Assembly (NCBI RefSeq): GCF_013523125.1
Contig: NZ_JAAMQJ010000018.1
Span: forward strand, 1-64,000
Length of the DNA: 64,000 nt
Source of the DNA: Pseudomonas entomophila
GTDB lineage: Bacteria; Pseudomonadota; Gammaproteobacteria; Pseudomonadales; Pseudomonadaceae
Direction of reading: 5' to 3'
Of this stretch, positions 19,137 to 30,265 are shown one piece after another. The notes below the pieces were generated by a model. That model worked only from the letters and a program-made list of their open reading frames with translations. It had not been told where the DNA came from and did not search any database. Position 1 is the first letter of the stretch. Each line of letters starts with the position of its first letter. The position numbers and the translations under genes are program-made.

Positions 19137-21802
19137 GAGGTGCTCTTGCCCTTGCGTGACGAACTCGACTTCGACGGCCCTTTGCGGTGCTTGGTCGGCT
19201 TGCCGCTCGACGTGTCCGACCTGTCCGATTTACCGGACTTGCCGCTGGCACTGCCACTGCGCGCCTCGCTCATCAGCGCCTGCTTCATTTCGCGGCTCTT
19301 GCGCACTTCGGCGTTGCGCTGCACGGCCTGCGCCGGGAAGTACGCCTCGGCGGCCTCGCCCTTGCGGGCACGCGAGGCCTTGGGTTTGGCTTCGGTGGCC
19401 TTTTCGGCCTTGGCCGGCGCCTCGGCCTCGCTACGCGCACGACCCGCAGACTTGCCGGTCGCGGCCTTGTCTTCTCGGCCGCCGTTCCTGCCCTTGCCCT
19501 TGTCATCGCTGGCCGTGGTGGCGCCACGTGACTTGCGGCCGATCGGCGCATCGAGCGTCGACTGGGCCACCTCGAAGTCGATCTTGCGCTCGTCGAGATC
19601 GACGCGCATGACCTTGACCTCGACGGTGTCGCCCAGGCGGAAGTGACGGCCCGTGCGCTCGCCGGACAGGCGATGGTGCACGGCATCGAAGTGGTAGTAG
19701 TCGCCCGGCAGCGCGCTGACGTGGACCAGGCCTTCGACGTAGATGTCGGTCAGCTCGACGAAGATGCCGAAACCGGTCACCGCCGTGATCACGCCAGGGA
19801 AGATCTCGCCGACGCGGTCCTTCATGTACTCGCACTTGAGCCAGTTGACCACGTCGCGCGTGGCCTCGTCGGCACGGCGCTCGGTCAGCGAGCACTGCTC
19901 GCCCAGCTGCTCCAGCGCCGCTTCGTCGTACGGGTAGATGCGCGCCTTGGGGATGCTCGCCGCGCCCGCACGCTTGACGTGCGGCGTGTCGACCTTGGAG
20001 CGGATCACGCTACGGATGGCGCGGTGTACCAGCAAATCTGGGTAACGCCGGATCGGCGAGGTGAAGTGGGTGTAGGCCTCGTAGTTCAGGCCGAAGTGGC
20101 CATTGTTCTCGACGCTGTACACCGCCTGGCTCAGCGAGCGCAGCATCACGGTCTGGATCAGGTGGAAGTCCGGGCGCCCGGCGATGCTCGCCAGCAGGGC
20201 CTTGTAGTCCTTCGGCGACGGTTCCTTGCCCTTGTGCAGGGACAGGCCCAGCTCGCCCAGGAAGGCACGCAGCTTCTCGAGGCGCTCCGGCGGCGGGCCG
20301 TCGTGCACCCGGTACAGGGCCGGCACCGCATGCTTCTGCAGGAATTCGGCCGTGGCCACGTTGGCCGCCAGCATGCATTCCTCGATCAGCTTGTGGGCAT
20401 CGTTGCGCACGGTCGGGCGGATTTCCGCGATCTTGCGCTCGGACCCGAAGATGATGCGGGTTTCCTGGGTCTCGAAGTCGATCGCACCACGGGTCTGACG
20501 CGCGGCCAGCAGGACCTTGTACAGCGCATAGAGCTGCTTGAGGTCCGGCAACACGTCGCTGTACTCCTCGCGCAGGGCCTTGCCCTCGCGGGTACGGGCG
20601 TGCTCGAGCATGCTGCTGACCTTGTTGTAGGTCAGGCGGGCATGGGAGTGGATGACGGCTTCGTAGAACTGGTAGTCGACCATCTGGCCCGACTTGTTCA
20701 TGGTCATCTCGCAAACCATCGCCAACCGGTCGACGTGCGGGTTCAGCGAGCACAGGCCGTTGGAGAGCTCTTCGGGCAGCATCGGCACCACGCGCTCGGG
20801 GAAGTACACCGAGTTGCCGCGCTGCTGCGCTTCGTCGTCCAGGGCCGAGCCTAGGCGAACGTAGCTGGACACGTCGGCGATGGCGACGTACAGGCGCCAG
20901 CCACCGGAGAACAGTCGCAGCTTGCCCAGGGGTTCGCAGTAGACGGCATCGTCGAAATCGCGGGCGTCTTCGCCGTCGATGGTGACGAACGGCAGGTGAC
21001 GCAGGTCGATGCGCCGCTCCTTGTCCTTCTCCTCGACTTCGGAGCGGAACTTGCGCGCTTCCTTGACCACGGCCTCGGGCCAGACATGCGGAATGTCGTA
21101 GCTGCGCAGCGCGATGTCGATCTCCATGCCCGGCGCCATGTAGTTGCCGATCACTTCGACCACGTCGCCCTGGGGCTGGAAGCGTGGGGTTGGCCAGTGG
21201 GTGATCTTGATCTCGACGAACTGGCCGATACGCGCACCGCCGTTGCGACCGGCGGTGACCAGCACCTCCTGCTGGATCTTGGGGTTGTCCGGCGTGACGT
21301 AGCCGATACCGCCCTCTTCGAAGTAGCGGCCCACCACGCTTTCGTGGGCGCGGGAGACGACTTCCACCAGCGTGCCTTCGCGGCGGCCGCGGCGGTCGAC
21401 ACCCGAGACGCGCGCCAGCGCGCGATCGCCGTCGAACACCAGGCGCATCTGCGTCGGGCTGAGGAACAGGTCTTCGCTGCCGTCGTCGGGAATGAGGAAG
21501 CCGAAGCCATCGCGGTGGCCCGACACACGGCCGCAGATCAGGTCGAGCTTGTCTACCGGGGCATAGGTGCCACGCCGGGTATAGATTAGCTGACCGTCAC
21601 GCTCCATGGCGCGCAAGCGGCGACGCAGGGCCTCGATGTCGTCTTCTTCGTGCAGGCCGAACTCGGCGGCCAGTTGTTCGCGCGCAGCCGGCTCGCCACG
21701 ATCGTCGAGGTGCTGCAGGATCAGCTCACGGCTGGGAATGGGATTCTCGTATTTTTCCGCTTCTCGGGCGGCCTCGGGATCGAGGGATTGCCAATCGGCC
21801 AT
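19133..21802 (-). CDS. rnr: Ribonuclease R
   Basis: Processive 3'-5' exoribonuclease that degrades structured RNA, rRNA and tmRNA-tagged mRNA. It is 889 residues: an N-terminal winged helix (IPSRELILQHL), two cold-shock domains, the RNB catalytic domain with IDGEDARDFDDAVYCE metal-binding aspartates, an S1 domain (FPGVITAVTGFGIFVEL) and a long basic, low-complexity tail rich in Lys, Ser, Ala and Gly. The start at 21802 (MADWQSLDPEAARE) matches the family; the open frame further upstream is not protein-like. There is no good Shine-Dalgarno on this strand, which is unusual for the region. Confidence 0.95.
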   Translation of the reverse strand: MADWQSLDPEAAREAEKYENPIPSRELILQHLDDRGEPAAREQLAAEFGLHEEDDIEALRRRLRAMERDGQLIYTRRGTYAPVDKLDLICGRVSGHRDGFGFLIPDDGSEDLFLSPTQMRLVFDGDRALARVSGVDRRGRREGTLVEVVSRAHESVVGRYFEEGGIGYVTPDNPKIQQEVLVTAGRNGGARIGQFVEIKITHWPTPRFQPQGDVVEVIGNYMAPGMEIDIALRSYDIPHVWPEAVVKEARKFRSEVEEKDKERRIDLRHLPFVTIDGEDARDFDDAVYCEPLGKLRLFSGGWRLYVAIADVSSYVRLGSALDDEAQQRGNSVYFPERVVPMLPEELSNGLCSLNPHVDRLAMVCEMTMNKSGQMVDYQFYEAVIHSHARLTYNKVSSMLEHARTREGKALREEYSDVLPDLKQLYALYKVLLAARQTRGAIDFETQETRIIFGSERKIAEIRPTVRNDAHKLIEECMLAANVATAEFLQKHAVPALYRVHDGPPPERLEKLRAFLGELGLSLHKGKEPSPKDYKALLASIAGRPDFHLIQTVMLRSLSQAVYSVENNGHFGLNYEAYTHFTSPIRRYPDLLVHRAIRSVIRSKVDTPHVKRAGAASIPKARIYPYDEAALEQLGEQCSLTERRADEATRDVVNWLKCEYMKDRVGEIFPGVITAVTGFGIFVELTDIYVEGLVHVSALPGDYYHFDAVHHRLSGERTGRHFRLGDTVEVKVMRVDLDERKIDFEVAQSTLDAPIGRKSRGATTASDDKGKGRNGGREDKAATGKSAGRARSEAEAPAKAEKATEAKPKASRARKGEAAEAYFPAQAVQRNAEVRKSREMKQALMSEARSGSASGKSGKSDRSDTSSGKPTKHRKGPSKSSSSRKGKSTS

Positions 21803-21965
21803 CAGGAGGGGTTCACCTTGGTGTATATAGGGAGAGAGTTTGGCATAGACGTATTGAAACCGGAAATGTCGGCGTTGGACAGCCCCGTCGGCGGGCATCG
21901 AGCGCTGATACCGGCGAATGAAATCAAGACGTTGAAAAATTTCGCTATTTTTTTCGATCGGGGGC

Positions 21966-21994
21966 TTTACAGCCTCAGGACCCGCCCGTATAGT
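21966..21994 (+). promoter_or_regulatory. tRNA-Leu promoter (sigma70 type)
   Basis: TTTACA (21966-21971), 17-bp spacer, TATAGT (21989-21994). The upstream bases 21916-21960 are A/T-rich, like an UP element. The predicted start near 22001 lies 80 nt before the first tRNA gene. The same 278-bp region must also contain the divergent rnr promoter, which I cannot pinpoint. Confidence 0.75.
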
Positions 21995-22080
21995 GCGCAC
22001 CACAACGACGGACACCCGACGTTGTAGTCGAGAATGGCAACGATGTAAAGCAGTAAAGCATCCTGTGATTTCGATGATGT

Positions 22081-22167
22081 GCCCAGGTGGCGGAATTGGT
22101 AGACGCGCTGGTTTCAGGTATCAGTGACTTAACGGTCGTGGAAGTTCGAGTCTTCTCCTGGGCACCA
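22081..22167 (+). tRNA. tRNA-Leu(CAG), copy 1
   Basis: 87 nt including the encoded CCA. The acceptor stem is GCCCAGG/CCTGGGC; the anticodon stem CTGGT/ATCAG encloses the loop TTCAGGT, anticodon CAG. The long variable arm, GTTCGAG T-loop and D-arm GGTAGACGC are typical of class II leucine tRNA. It reads CUG, the main leucine codon in high-GC pseudomonads. Confidence 0.96.
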
Positions 22168-22254
22168 AGATTTTCAAGTGATAGACGCTTCGGGTCTGTC
22201 ACCGCAGCATCAGACGTAACGCTCGAACGTTGCAGTCTGAAGAAGTAAAGCTTT

Positions 22255-22341
22255 GCCCAGGTGGCGGAATTGGTAGACGCGCTGGTTTCAGGTATCAGTG
22301 ACTTAACGGTCGTGGAAGTTCGAGTCTTCTCCTGGGCACCA
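22255..22341 (+). tRNA. tRNA-Leu(CAG), copy 2
   Basis: Identical over all 87 nt to copy 1, which ends 87 bp upstream. It shares the promoter at 21966-21994 and is followed four nt later by a strong intrinsic terminator. Two copies fit a high demand for CUG decoding. Confidence 0.96.
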
Positions 22342-22344
22342 TCT

Positions 22345-22375
22345 AAAAACCCACTAGCTTGCTAGTGGGTTTTTT
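22345..22375 (+). terminator. Intrinsic terminator of the tRNA-Leu operon
   Basis: ACCCACTAGC-TT-GCTAGTGGGT, a perfect 10-bp stem flanked by A5 and T6, directly after copy 2. Textbook rho-independent terminator. Confidence 0.95.
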
Positions 22376-22526
22376 CTTGCCTGTCGTTTGGCGATCCCGT
22401 CATGTTGCCCGCAACGCCTCGTCTCCCCCGCCGCGCTCGATGAATTTTCCTCCATCCGGCCACATGAGAAACGATTTCGTTTACCATTGTTTCCAAATAT
22501 GTAGCCGTAAGCGAGGAACCACCCGC

Positions 22527-23540
22527 ATGACGATCCGTCCGCACACGCTGATGCGCACCTTGGCCGCCGCCGCGCTGAGCCTGGTCATCGGCACGCCCGC
22601 CGCCCTGGCCGATGCGCCCGTCACGCTGACGATGTACAACGGTCAGCACAAGGAGATCGGCGAGGCCATCGCCAAGGCCTATGAGGCCAAGACCGGCATC
22701 CATATCGATATCCGCAAGGGTAGCAGTAATCAGCTGGCCAGCCAGATCATCGAGGAAGGCGACCGCTCGCCGGCCGACATCCTCTACACCGAGGAGTCGC
22801 CGCCGCTGAACAACCTGGGCGAGCTGGGGCTGCTGGCGAAGATCGACGACGCCACGCTGAACATGCTGCCCAAGGAATACGTCGCCGCCAACGGCACCTG
22901 GATGGGTGTGACGGCGCGTACGCGGGTCGTGGTGTTCAACCCGAAGAAGATCGACGAAAGCGAACTGCCTAAATCGGTCATGGACTTCGCCAACCCGGAA
23001 TGGGACGGTCGTGTCGGCTTCGTGCCGACCAGCGGTGCCTTCCAGGAACAAGCCGTGGCCATCCTGAAGATGCACGGGCGTGAAGCGGCCGAGGAATGGC
23101 TGACTGGGCTCAAGGCCTTCGGCAAGACCTACACCAACAACATGGTGGCGCTCAAGGCGGTCGAGAAAGGCGAAGTCGCTGCCGTGCTGGTCAACAACTA
23201 CTACTGGTACGCCCTGGAGCGCGAGCGCGGCAAGCTGGACTCCAAACTCTACTACCTGGCCGATGGCGACGCCGGTGGCCTGGTGACCATCTCGGGCGCC
23301 GCAGCCGTCAAGGCCAGCAAGCACCCCAAGGAAGCTCAGGCGCTGCTGAATTGGATGGCCAGCGAAGAAGGCCAGCGCGTGATCACTCAGACCACGGCCG
23401 AATACCCCCTGCACAAAGGCATGGTGTCCGACCGTGGCCTGAAGCCGTTCGACGAGCTGCGTCCGCCGAAGATCACCCCGGCCGACCTCGGCAATGCCGA
23501 AGAAGCCTTGGAACTCGAGCGTGAGGTCGGTCTGCTCTGA
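22527..23540 (+). CDS. Periplasmic iron-binding protein, FbpA type
   Basis: Periplasmic substrate-binding protein of a ferric-ion ABC importer, 337 residues. A signal peptide ends near ALADA (residue 30), then LTMYNGQHKEIGEAIAKAYE opens the FbpA fold. The adjacent tyrosines Tyr225-Tyr226 in LVNNYYWYAL match the Fe3+-coordinating pair of FbpA. The start at 22527 has GAGGAA nine nt upstream. Its stop overlaps the permease ATG by one nt (TGATG). No ATPase gene is present, so the pump must borrow one encoded elsewhere. A weak Fur-box-like stretch lies upstream (22463-22484). Confidence 0.88.
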   Translation: MTIRPHTLMRTLAAAALSLVIGTPAALADAPVTLTMYNGQHKEIGEAIAKAYEAKTGIHIDIRKGSSNQLASQIIEEGDRSPADILYTEESPPLNNLGELGLLAKIDDATLNMLPKEYVAANGTWMGVTARTRVVVFNPKKIDESELPKSVMDFANPEWDGRVGFVPTSGAFQEQAVAILKMHGREAAEEWLTGLKAFGKTYTNNMVALKAVEKGEVAAVLVNNYYWYALERERGKLDSKLYYLADGDAGGLVTISGAAAVKASKHPKEAQALLNWMASEEGQRVITQTTAEYPLHKGMVSDRGLKPFDELRPPKITPADLGNAEEALELEREVGLL

Positions 23541-25105
23541 TGACTGCTGCCCTGCCCGAGCCGGCCCTGGTTCGTTACGTACCCCGCCGCAAGCGCCCCT
23601 CGATCTGGGTGGTGCTGCCGGTGCTGTTCCTGGTAGCGATGAGCCTGCTGCCCCTTTTGTACGTCGCCATCAAGGCCTGGGAGGCCGGCTGGCAGGAAGC
23701 GCTGCACCTGCTCTGGCGGCCCTTCGTCTGGGGCCTGCTGCGCAATACGCTGCTGCTCATGGTCGGCGTCACCGCCACCTGCCTGGTGGTCGGCCTGGCG
23801 CTGGCCTGGCTGCTGGAGCGCAGCGACTTGCGCGGTCGGCGCCTGTGGGGCGTGGTACTGTGCCTGCCGTTCGCGGTGCCGTCGTTCGTCTCCAGCTTCA
23901 CCTGGGTGTCGCTGAGTTCGAGCTTCGAAGGGCTGGGCGGGGCGATCCTGATCATGGCGCTGTCCAAGTACCCGCTGATCTTCCTGCCGGTGGCCGCCAC
24001 CCTGCGCAACGTCGACACCTCCCTGGAGGAGTCGGCGCGCACCTTGGGATGCAGCCGCTGGGGCGTATTCTTCAAGGTCACCCTGCCGCTGCTGTGGCCG
24101 GCCATGATCGGCGGCGCCCTCTTGATCGCCCTGCACATGCTGGTGGAGTTCGGCGCGCTGTCGATCCTCGGCCTGCAGACCTTCACCACGGCGATCTACC
24201 AGCAGTTCGAACTGGAGTTCAGCAATGCCAACGCGGCCATGCTCTCGGCGGTGCTGCTGGCGTTGTGCCTGGTCATGCTCTGGCTCGAACTGCGGGTGCG
24301 CGGCAAGGCCCGCCACGTGCGCATCGGCCAGGGCGTCGCACGCCGCGCCGCGCCGGTCAGGCTGCGCGGCTGGGCCGTGCTCGGGCAGTTGTTCTGCCTG
24401 GGGCTGGCCATCCTGGGGAGCGGCATCCCGCTGGCGATGCTCGGCTACTGGCTCAGCGTCGGTTCGTCGGCGGCCTTCCCGGTCGCTGCCATCGGCAAGG
24501 CCCTGCTGACGTCGCTGTCGGTCTCCCTGGGCGGCGCGGGCTTCTGCGTGCTGCTGGCACTGCCGATCAGCTTCCTGGTGGTGCGCTACAAGGGGCGCCT
24601 GGCGATCTGGGCCGAGCGGCTGCCTTATCTGCTGCATGCCCTGCCCGGCCTGGTCATCGCCCTGACCCTGGTATTCTTCGCGCTGCACCATGTGCCGGCG
24701 CTCTACCAGACCACGGCCTTGCTGATTCTGGCCTACGCCATGCTCTTCCTGCCCCTGGCGCAGGCGCCGGTGCGCACCGCCCTGAACAAGGCCTCGCCCA
24801 CCCTCGAAGAGGCTGCCCGCACCTTGGGCGCCAGCAGCTTCGCGGCGTTCTACCGGGTCACCCTGCCGATCATCTTCCCGGCCCTGGCGGCGGCGTTCGC
24901 GCTGGTGTTCCTGGACGCGATGAAAGAGCTGACGGCGACCCTGCTGCTCAGCCCGACCGGCATGACCACCCTGGCGACCGAAGTGTGGGCCCACACCGCC
25001 AACGTGGAGTTCGCGGCGGCGGCGCCGTATGCGGCGCTGTTGATCGTGGTGTCGGGATTGCCGGTGTACCTGCTGACGACGCGGATGTACCTGAACAAGG
25101 CGTGA
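23540..25105 (+). CDS. Iron ABC transporter permease, FbpB type
   Basis: Inner-membrane permease of 521 residues made of two fused BPD_transp_1 halves with about twelve membrane segments. Each half carries an EAA-type loop, LEESARTLGCSRWGVFFKVT and LEEAARTLGASSFAAFYRVT, which dock on the ATPase. This duplicated architecture is typical of FbpB/SfuB. It overlaps the binding-protein gene by one nt. The usual third gene (fbpC) is absent; the convergent chemoreceptor gene follows after 181 bp. Confidence 0.92.
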   Translation: MTAALPEPALVRYVPRRKRPSIWVVLPVLFLVAMSLLPLLYVAIKAWEAGWQEALHLLWRPFVWGLLRNTLLLMVGVTATCLVVGLALAWLLERSDLRGRRLWGVVLCLPFAVPSFVSSFTWVSLSSSFEGLGGAILIMALSKYPLIFLPVAATLRNVDTSLEESARTLGCSRWGVFFKVTLPLLWPAMIGGALLIALHMLVEFGALSILGLQTFTTAIYQQFELEFSNANAAMLSAVLLALCLVMLWLELRVRGKARHVRIGQGVARRAAPVRLRGWAVLGQLFCLGLAILGSGIPLAMLGYWLSVGSSAAFPVAAIGKALLTSLSVSLGGAGFCVLLALPISFLVVRYKGRLAIWAERLPYLLHALPGLVIALTLVFFALHHVPALYQTTALLILAYAMLFLPLAQAPVRTALNKASPTLEEAARTLGASSFAAFYRVTLPIIFPALAAAFALVFLDAMKELTATLLLSPTGMTTLATEVWAHTANVEFAAAAPYAALLIVVSGLPVYLLTTRMYLNKA

Positions 25106-25113
25106 AGAAGGGT

Positions 25114-25133
25114 CCAGGCGCGGGTTGGCCTGG
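25114..25133 (+). terminator. Candidate hairpin after the iron permease gene
   Basis: CCAGGC/GCCTGG inverted repeat with an 8-nt loop, eight nt after the stop. It has no T-tract, so the call is weak. The rest of the 181-bp convergent gap shows nothing clear. Confidence 0.35.
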
Positions 25134-25286
25134 GCTGTTCACGCACAAGATGGCTCGCTGCGTGCGTGCCGCTGGCGTGGAGCTGGTGACATGAGCCACA
25201 AAAGCCTGGGGGCAACTTCAGGTTCCCACACTTCCTGCCAGCGTCCATACACCCTGTAAACCCGCACAGCCAACGTCCTCCCCTGC

Positions 25287-27221
25287 TCAAGCCTTGAACT
25301 GCCCCAGGCTCGCCCGCAGCTGCCCTGCCAGGTCGTCCAGCACCTTGCTGCTGGCCGTGGTCTGCATCACCACCGCAGCGGAGCGCTCGGCCTGGGCATG
25401 GATGGTTTCCACCCGACCGCGCACGGCCTGAGCACCGCTGGCCTGTTGCTCGGCAGCGCGGGTAGCCAGGCCGATGGCGGCATGCACCTGCTCCACCGCC
25501 GCTTGCACCGACTGCTGGCGCCGTTCGTTGTCGCGCAGCACCAACAGGCCTTCTTTGGCCTTGAGACCGGCCTGGCCGATGCTGGCCACCGCTTCCTTCG
25601 CGCCTTTCTGCAACGCAGCGATGTGCGCCTGGATATCGCCCGTGGAACGTTGCGTCTTGCTGGCCAATGCACGCACCTCGTCGGCCACCACGGCGAAGCC
25701 GCGTCCGGTTTCACCCGCGCGGGCCGCCTCGATGGCGGCGTTCAGGGCCAACAGATTGGTCTGCTCGGCGATGCCGTGGATCACCGTCAGCACCACCTCG
25801 ATCTGCTGGCTCTGCCGGGCCAGCCGCTCGATCACCTGGGCGCCGGTGTCCACCTGGCCGGCCAGGTTCTCGATCAGCCCGGCCAGTTGCGTGGAGCTGC
25901 GGCTGTTCTCGTCGGTGGCCTGACGGATGTCCACCACCTGCTGCAAGGCCGCCTGCATGGCATGGCTTTCGGTCTGGGCTTCGTCGGCCATGTTCGACAG
26001 GTCACGCAGGCTGGCGGCCACCTCGTCACGTTGCAGGGCAGCGGCGGTGTCGGCACCGGCATTGCGCTGGGCCATGGCGTCGATCTCGACCCCGGTGCGC
26101 TGCGCCACGGCGCCGGCTTCACGCACGATCGGTTGCAGCTTGTCGATGAAGCGGTTGACCGCCGAGGCCATGTCGCCGAGTTCGTCGCGGCTGTCGAGCG
26201 GCACCCGTCGGGTCAGGTCGCCTTCGCCGGCAGCCAGATCATCGAGTGCCCGGATCAGCAGCCGCACCTTGCTCAGCACCCGACGGCCCAGCACCACGGC
26301 CACCAGCAGCAATACGGCCAGGCCGACCACCGCCAGCATCAGGCCGATGCGCCAGCGCAGTTCGCTGGCCGCCTCGCGCACGGCTTGTGTGGTGTTGGCC
26401 TGCATGGCCGCAGCGCTGCCCTGGGCTTTCTCCAGACGCTGGCGCAGCACGTTGCCGCTGTCGGCGGCCGCCCCCACCAGGCTGTCCTGGACCAACTGCC
26501 CGGCACTGCCGATCAGCGCGGTGAAACGCTGATCGAGGGCTTTGAGCTGCTGGTCGATGTCAGCGGTGGACACCCCCATCAGCACCTTGCCGATCTCGGC
26601 ACCGTTCGGGCTGATCGAGGCCTCAACGACGTACACGGCCGGATCGCGACGGGCGGCCTCGATCACCTTGTCCAGCGCCCGCTCACCCTGACCCTTGGCC
26701 AGCAAGGCCTGGTTAATCGGGTTCTGGCGGTTGAGGTAACGGGTCAGGTGCTGGCCCTGGGCGTCGTCGTAGATCACGAACAGCACGTTGGGGTTGCGCT
26801 GGGCACGCCGGGCGAAGTCCGACAGCACGGGCACGTCGTTGTCCCAGATGGCGCGCGGTGCCACTGAAGCCAGCAACTGCGCCATGTCGTTGGCCGACTC
26901 CTTGAGGTTGTTCTCCAAGGTGGTGCGCAGCTGCTGCTGCTCGCCCTGCAAACGGGCAGACAGGCCTGTGCTCAAGCGCTGCCGAGTGCTGTCGGACAGG
27001 CTGTCCAGGCCCGAACGCACCTCCTGACCCGCCTGTTGCAGTTCGCTGGCCAGCTCGCGGCTGTCGTCACCGAAACGCTGCTCCAGATCAGATTGCAATT
27101 GGGTAACGGTGCCACGGGTCAGCATGACCGCGACCAGCACCTGGATCAGCAAAGCGATACCCAAGGCCACGAACACCGGCCGCAGGAGCCGGCTTCGTAA
27201 CAGTGAAAGGATGGCGGACAC
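25287..27221 (-). CDS. Methyl-accepting chemotaxis protein
   Basis: Transmembrane chemoreceptor of 644 residues. A first membrane segment at ~14-35 is followed by a periplasmic region of about 250 residues, containing a Cache/PDC-like part ([40 protein letters not shown]) between helical stretches, then a second membrane segment at ~290-312, a HAMP domain and the cytoplasmic signalling domain. The hairpin tip [20 protein letters not shown] contacts CheA and CheW. No CheB/CheR-binding pentapeptide is visible at the C-terminus (ASLGQFKA). The ligand cannot be inferred. Confidence 0.92.
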   Translation of the reverse strand: MSAILSLLRSRLLRPVFVALGIALLIQVLVAVMLTRGTVTQLQSDLEQRFGDDSRELASELQQAGQEVRSGLDSLSDSTRQRLSTGLSARLQGEQQQLRTTLENNLKESANDMAQLLASVAPRAIWDNDVPVLSDFARRAQRNPNVLFVIYDDAQGQHLTRYLNRQNPINQALLAKGQGERALDKVIEAARRDPAVYVVEASISPNGAEIGKVLMGVSTADIDQQLKALDQRFTALIGSAGQLVQDSLVGAAADSGNVLRQRLEKAQGSAAAMQANTTQAVREAASELRWRIGLMLAVVGLAVLLLVAVVLGRRVLSKVRLLIRALDDLAAGEGDLTRRVPLDSRDELGDMASAVNRFIDKLQPIVREAGAVAQRTGVEIDAMAQRNAGADTAAALQRDEVAASLRDLSNMADEAQTESHAMQAALQQVVDIRQATDENSRSSTQLAGLIENLAGQVDTGAQVIERLARQSQQIEVVLTVIHGIAEQTNLLALNAAIEAARAGETGRGFAVVADEVRALASKTQRSTGDIQAHIAALQKGAKEAVASIGQAGLKAKEGLLVLRDNERRQQSVQAAVEQVHAAIGLATRAAEQQASGAQAVRGRVETIHAQAERSAAVVMQTTASSKVLDDLAGQLRASLGQFKA

Positions 27222-27398
27222 GGCGTAACCCTCGTGTTTCTGGAGCCACTATTTTGATGGCACTGACAGAAACGCCTTGCAGCAAGGGTTATGCCGATAA
27301 CAGCTGCGTGACACGACGGTCTTGAGCTTGTCTGAAAAGCCCTCGGTCCTCCACGGATCGCTGGGCCTTCACCACCAGACGACGGCTTGCGGATACGA

Positions 27399-27430
27399 AA
27401 ACGCCGCGCCCCTTTCGGGAGCGCGGCGCT
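27399..27430 (-). terminator. Intrinsic terminator of purA
   Basis: On the minus strand GCGCCGCGCTCCC-GAAA-GGGGCGCGGCG followed by TTTTCG: a long GC stem with a GAAA tetraloop, 22 nt after the purA stop. Strong call. Confidence 0.88.
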
Positions 27431-27451
27431 GGATCGATCAGCCGAAGCGGA

Positions 27452-28756
<1,305 letters not shown>

Positions 28757-28800
28757 TCATTCACGCAACTTGGTTGCCGGCCGACGGCCGGCGAAGAAAT

Positions 28801-29988
28801 TCAGCGGGTCAGCGGCAGAACCTGCCAGCGCCCGTCTTGCAGGATCAACTGGCGGTCGCAGTCCGCCTCGAACGCCGCGCTCAGCGGCTGCCCCGGCAGG
28901 GCCTGGACCACGCGCTGGCCGTCCTGGCGCAGCTGGCAGACCGTCTGCCATAGCGCGGCATCGCTGTGGTCGGGCGTCCAGATGCCCCCGGTCGGCAGCA
29001 CGACCTCGGCACGGCCCAGGGTGACCAGGGTCTTCAGGTCGGTGGAGAAGCCGGTGGCCGGGCGCGCGCGCCCGAAGTCGGCGCCGATGTCGTCGTAGCG
29101 ACCGCCTTGGGCGATGGACTGCCCCACGCCCGGAACGAAGACCGCGAACACCACGCCGGTGTGGTAGTGGTAGCCACGCAACTCGCCCAGGTCGAAGTAC
29201 AGCGGCAGGTCCGGGAACCGGGCCGCCAGGCGATCGGCGATCGACAGCAGGTCGTCCAGGGCTGCCAGTACGGTGGCGGGCGCACGACCCAGGCGACGGC
29301 GTGCGTCGGTCAGCACTTCACGGCCTCCGCACAGCTCGGTCAGGGCGCGCAGCATGTTCGCCAGGTCCTGGGGCAGCTCGGCGGTCAGGGCGTGCACCTC
29401 GTCGCTGGCCTTGCGCTGCAAGGCATCGAACAGCTGCTGTTCGGCCGCGCCCGACAGACCGGCGGCGCGCGCCAGGCCTCGGTAGATCCCGACATGCCCC
29501 AGGTCCATGTGCACGTCCGGCACGTCGGCCAGTTGCAACATGGCCAGCATCAGGCTGATGACTTCGACATCGCTGGTCGGACTGGCGTCGCCGTACAGTT
29601 CGGCACCCAGCTGGATCGGGCTGCGCGAGTTGGACAGCGCACGCGGCTGAGCATGCAGGACACTGCCGGCGTAGCACAGGCGGCTCGGCCCTTCACGGCG
29701 CAGGGTATGGGCATCGATGCGCGCGACCTGCGGCGTGAAGTCGGCCCGGAAGCCCATCAGGCGGCCGGACTGCGGATCGACGACCTTGAAGGTACGCAGG
29801 TCCAGGTCCTGGCCCGCGCCGGTCAGCAGCGACTCGAGGTACTCGATGTGCGGCGTGACGACCAGCTCGTAACCCCAACTCTGGAACAGGTCCAACACCT
29901 GCCGACGCGCGATCTCGATACGCGCAGCTTCAGGCGGCAGTACTTCCTCGATGCCATCTGGCAGCAGCCAGCGGTCTACCGTTGCCAT
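28801..29988 (-). CDS. hisZ: ATP phosphoribosyltransferase regulatory subunit HisZ
   Basis: 395-residue paralogue of histidyl-tRNA synthetase that has lost aminoacylation and activates the short-form HisG in the first step of histidine synthesis. The N-terminus [20 protein letters not shown] and the retained class II-like segment [21 protein letters not shown] identify it. The start at 29988 is preceded by GGGGAAA; the upstream open frame is spurious. The hisG partner is not in this window, as usual for pseudomonads, where hisZ sits beside purA. Confidence 0.93.
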   Translation of the reverse strand: MATVDRWLLPDGIEEVLPPEAARIEIARRQVLDLFQSWGYELVVTPHIEYLESLLTGAGQDLDLRTFKVVDPQSGRLMGFRADFTPQVARIDAHTLRREGPSRLCYAGSVLHAQPRALSNSRSPIQLGAELYGDASPTSDVEVISLMLAMLQLADVPDVHMDLGHVGIYRGLARAAGLSGAAEQQLFDALQRKASDEVHALTAELPQDLANMLRALTELCGGREVLTDARRRLGRAPATVLAALDDLLSIADRLAARFPDLPLYFDLGELRGYHYHTGVVFAVFVPGVGQSIAQGGRYDDIGADFGRARPATGFSTDLKTLVTLGRAEVVLPTGGIWTPDHSDAALWQTVCQLRQDGQRVVQALPGQPLSAAFEADCDRQLILQDGRWQVLPLTR

Positions 29989-30157
29989 TACGCCATTTCC
30001 CCTTTGGTTCGGACGGCCTGCCTGCCGGCGAGCCATGAGTGAAACGAAGGTCCGCGCCCAACGGCGGGCAGCACCCATCCCAGCGCAACCGCCGTGCGGA
30101 CATCCTTGAATACGTCGCCTCCGGCCAGATCATCAGGCCAATGAACCGTGCAGACGC

Positions 30158-30181
30158 AAAAAAGCCGGGAATTTCCCGGCT
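30158..30181 (-). terminator. Intrinsic terminator after hflC
   Basis: On the minus strand AGCCGGGAA-A-TTCCCGGCT followed by T6. It lies 84 nt after the hflC stop and before hisZ, so it closes the long nnrD...hflC series. Confidence 0.9.
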
Positions 30182-30265
30182 GACTGATCATACACCCGTT
30201 TTCCGTCGGTATGCACCCCGCCTGGCATTTTAGCTGCCAGGCGGGACACACCGACCACCCCGGTG

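Noticed and set aside
22031..22080. A third tRNA or att site next to the tRNA-Leu pair
   Set aside because: No further cloverleaf and no direct repeat of a tRNA 3' end beyond the two full genes; no integrase.
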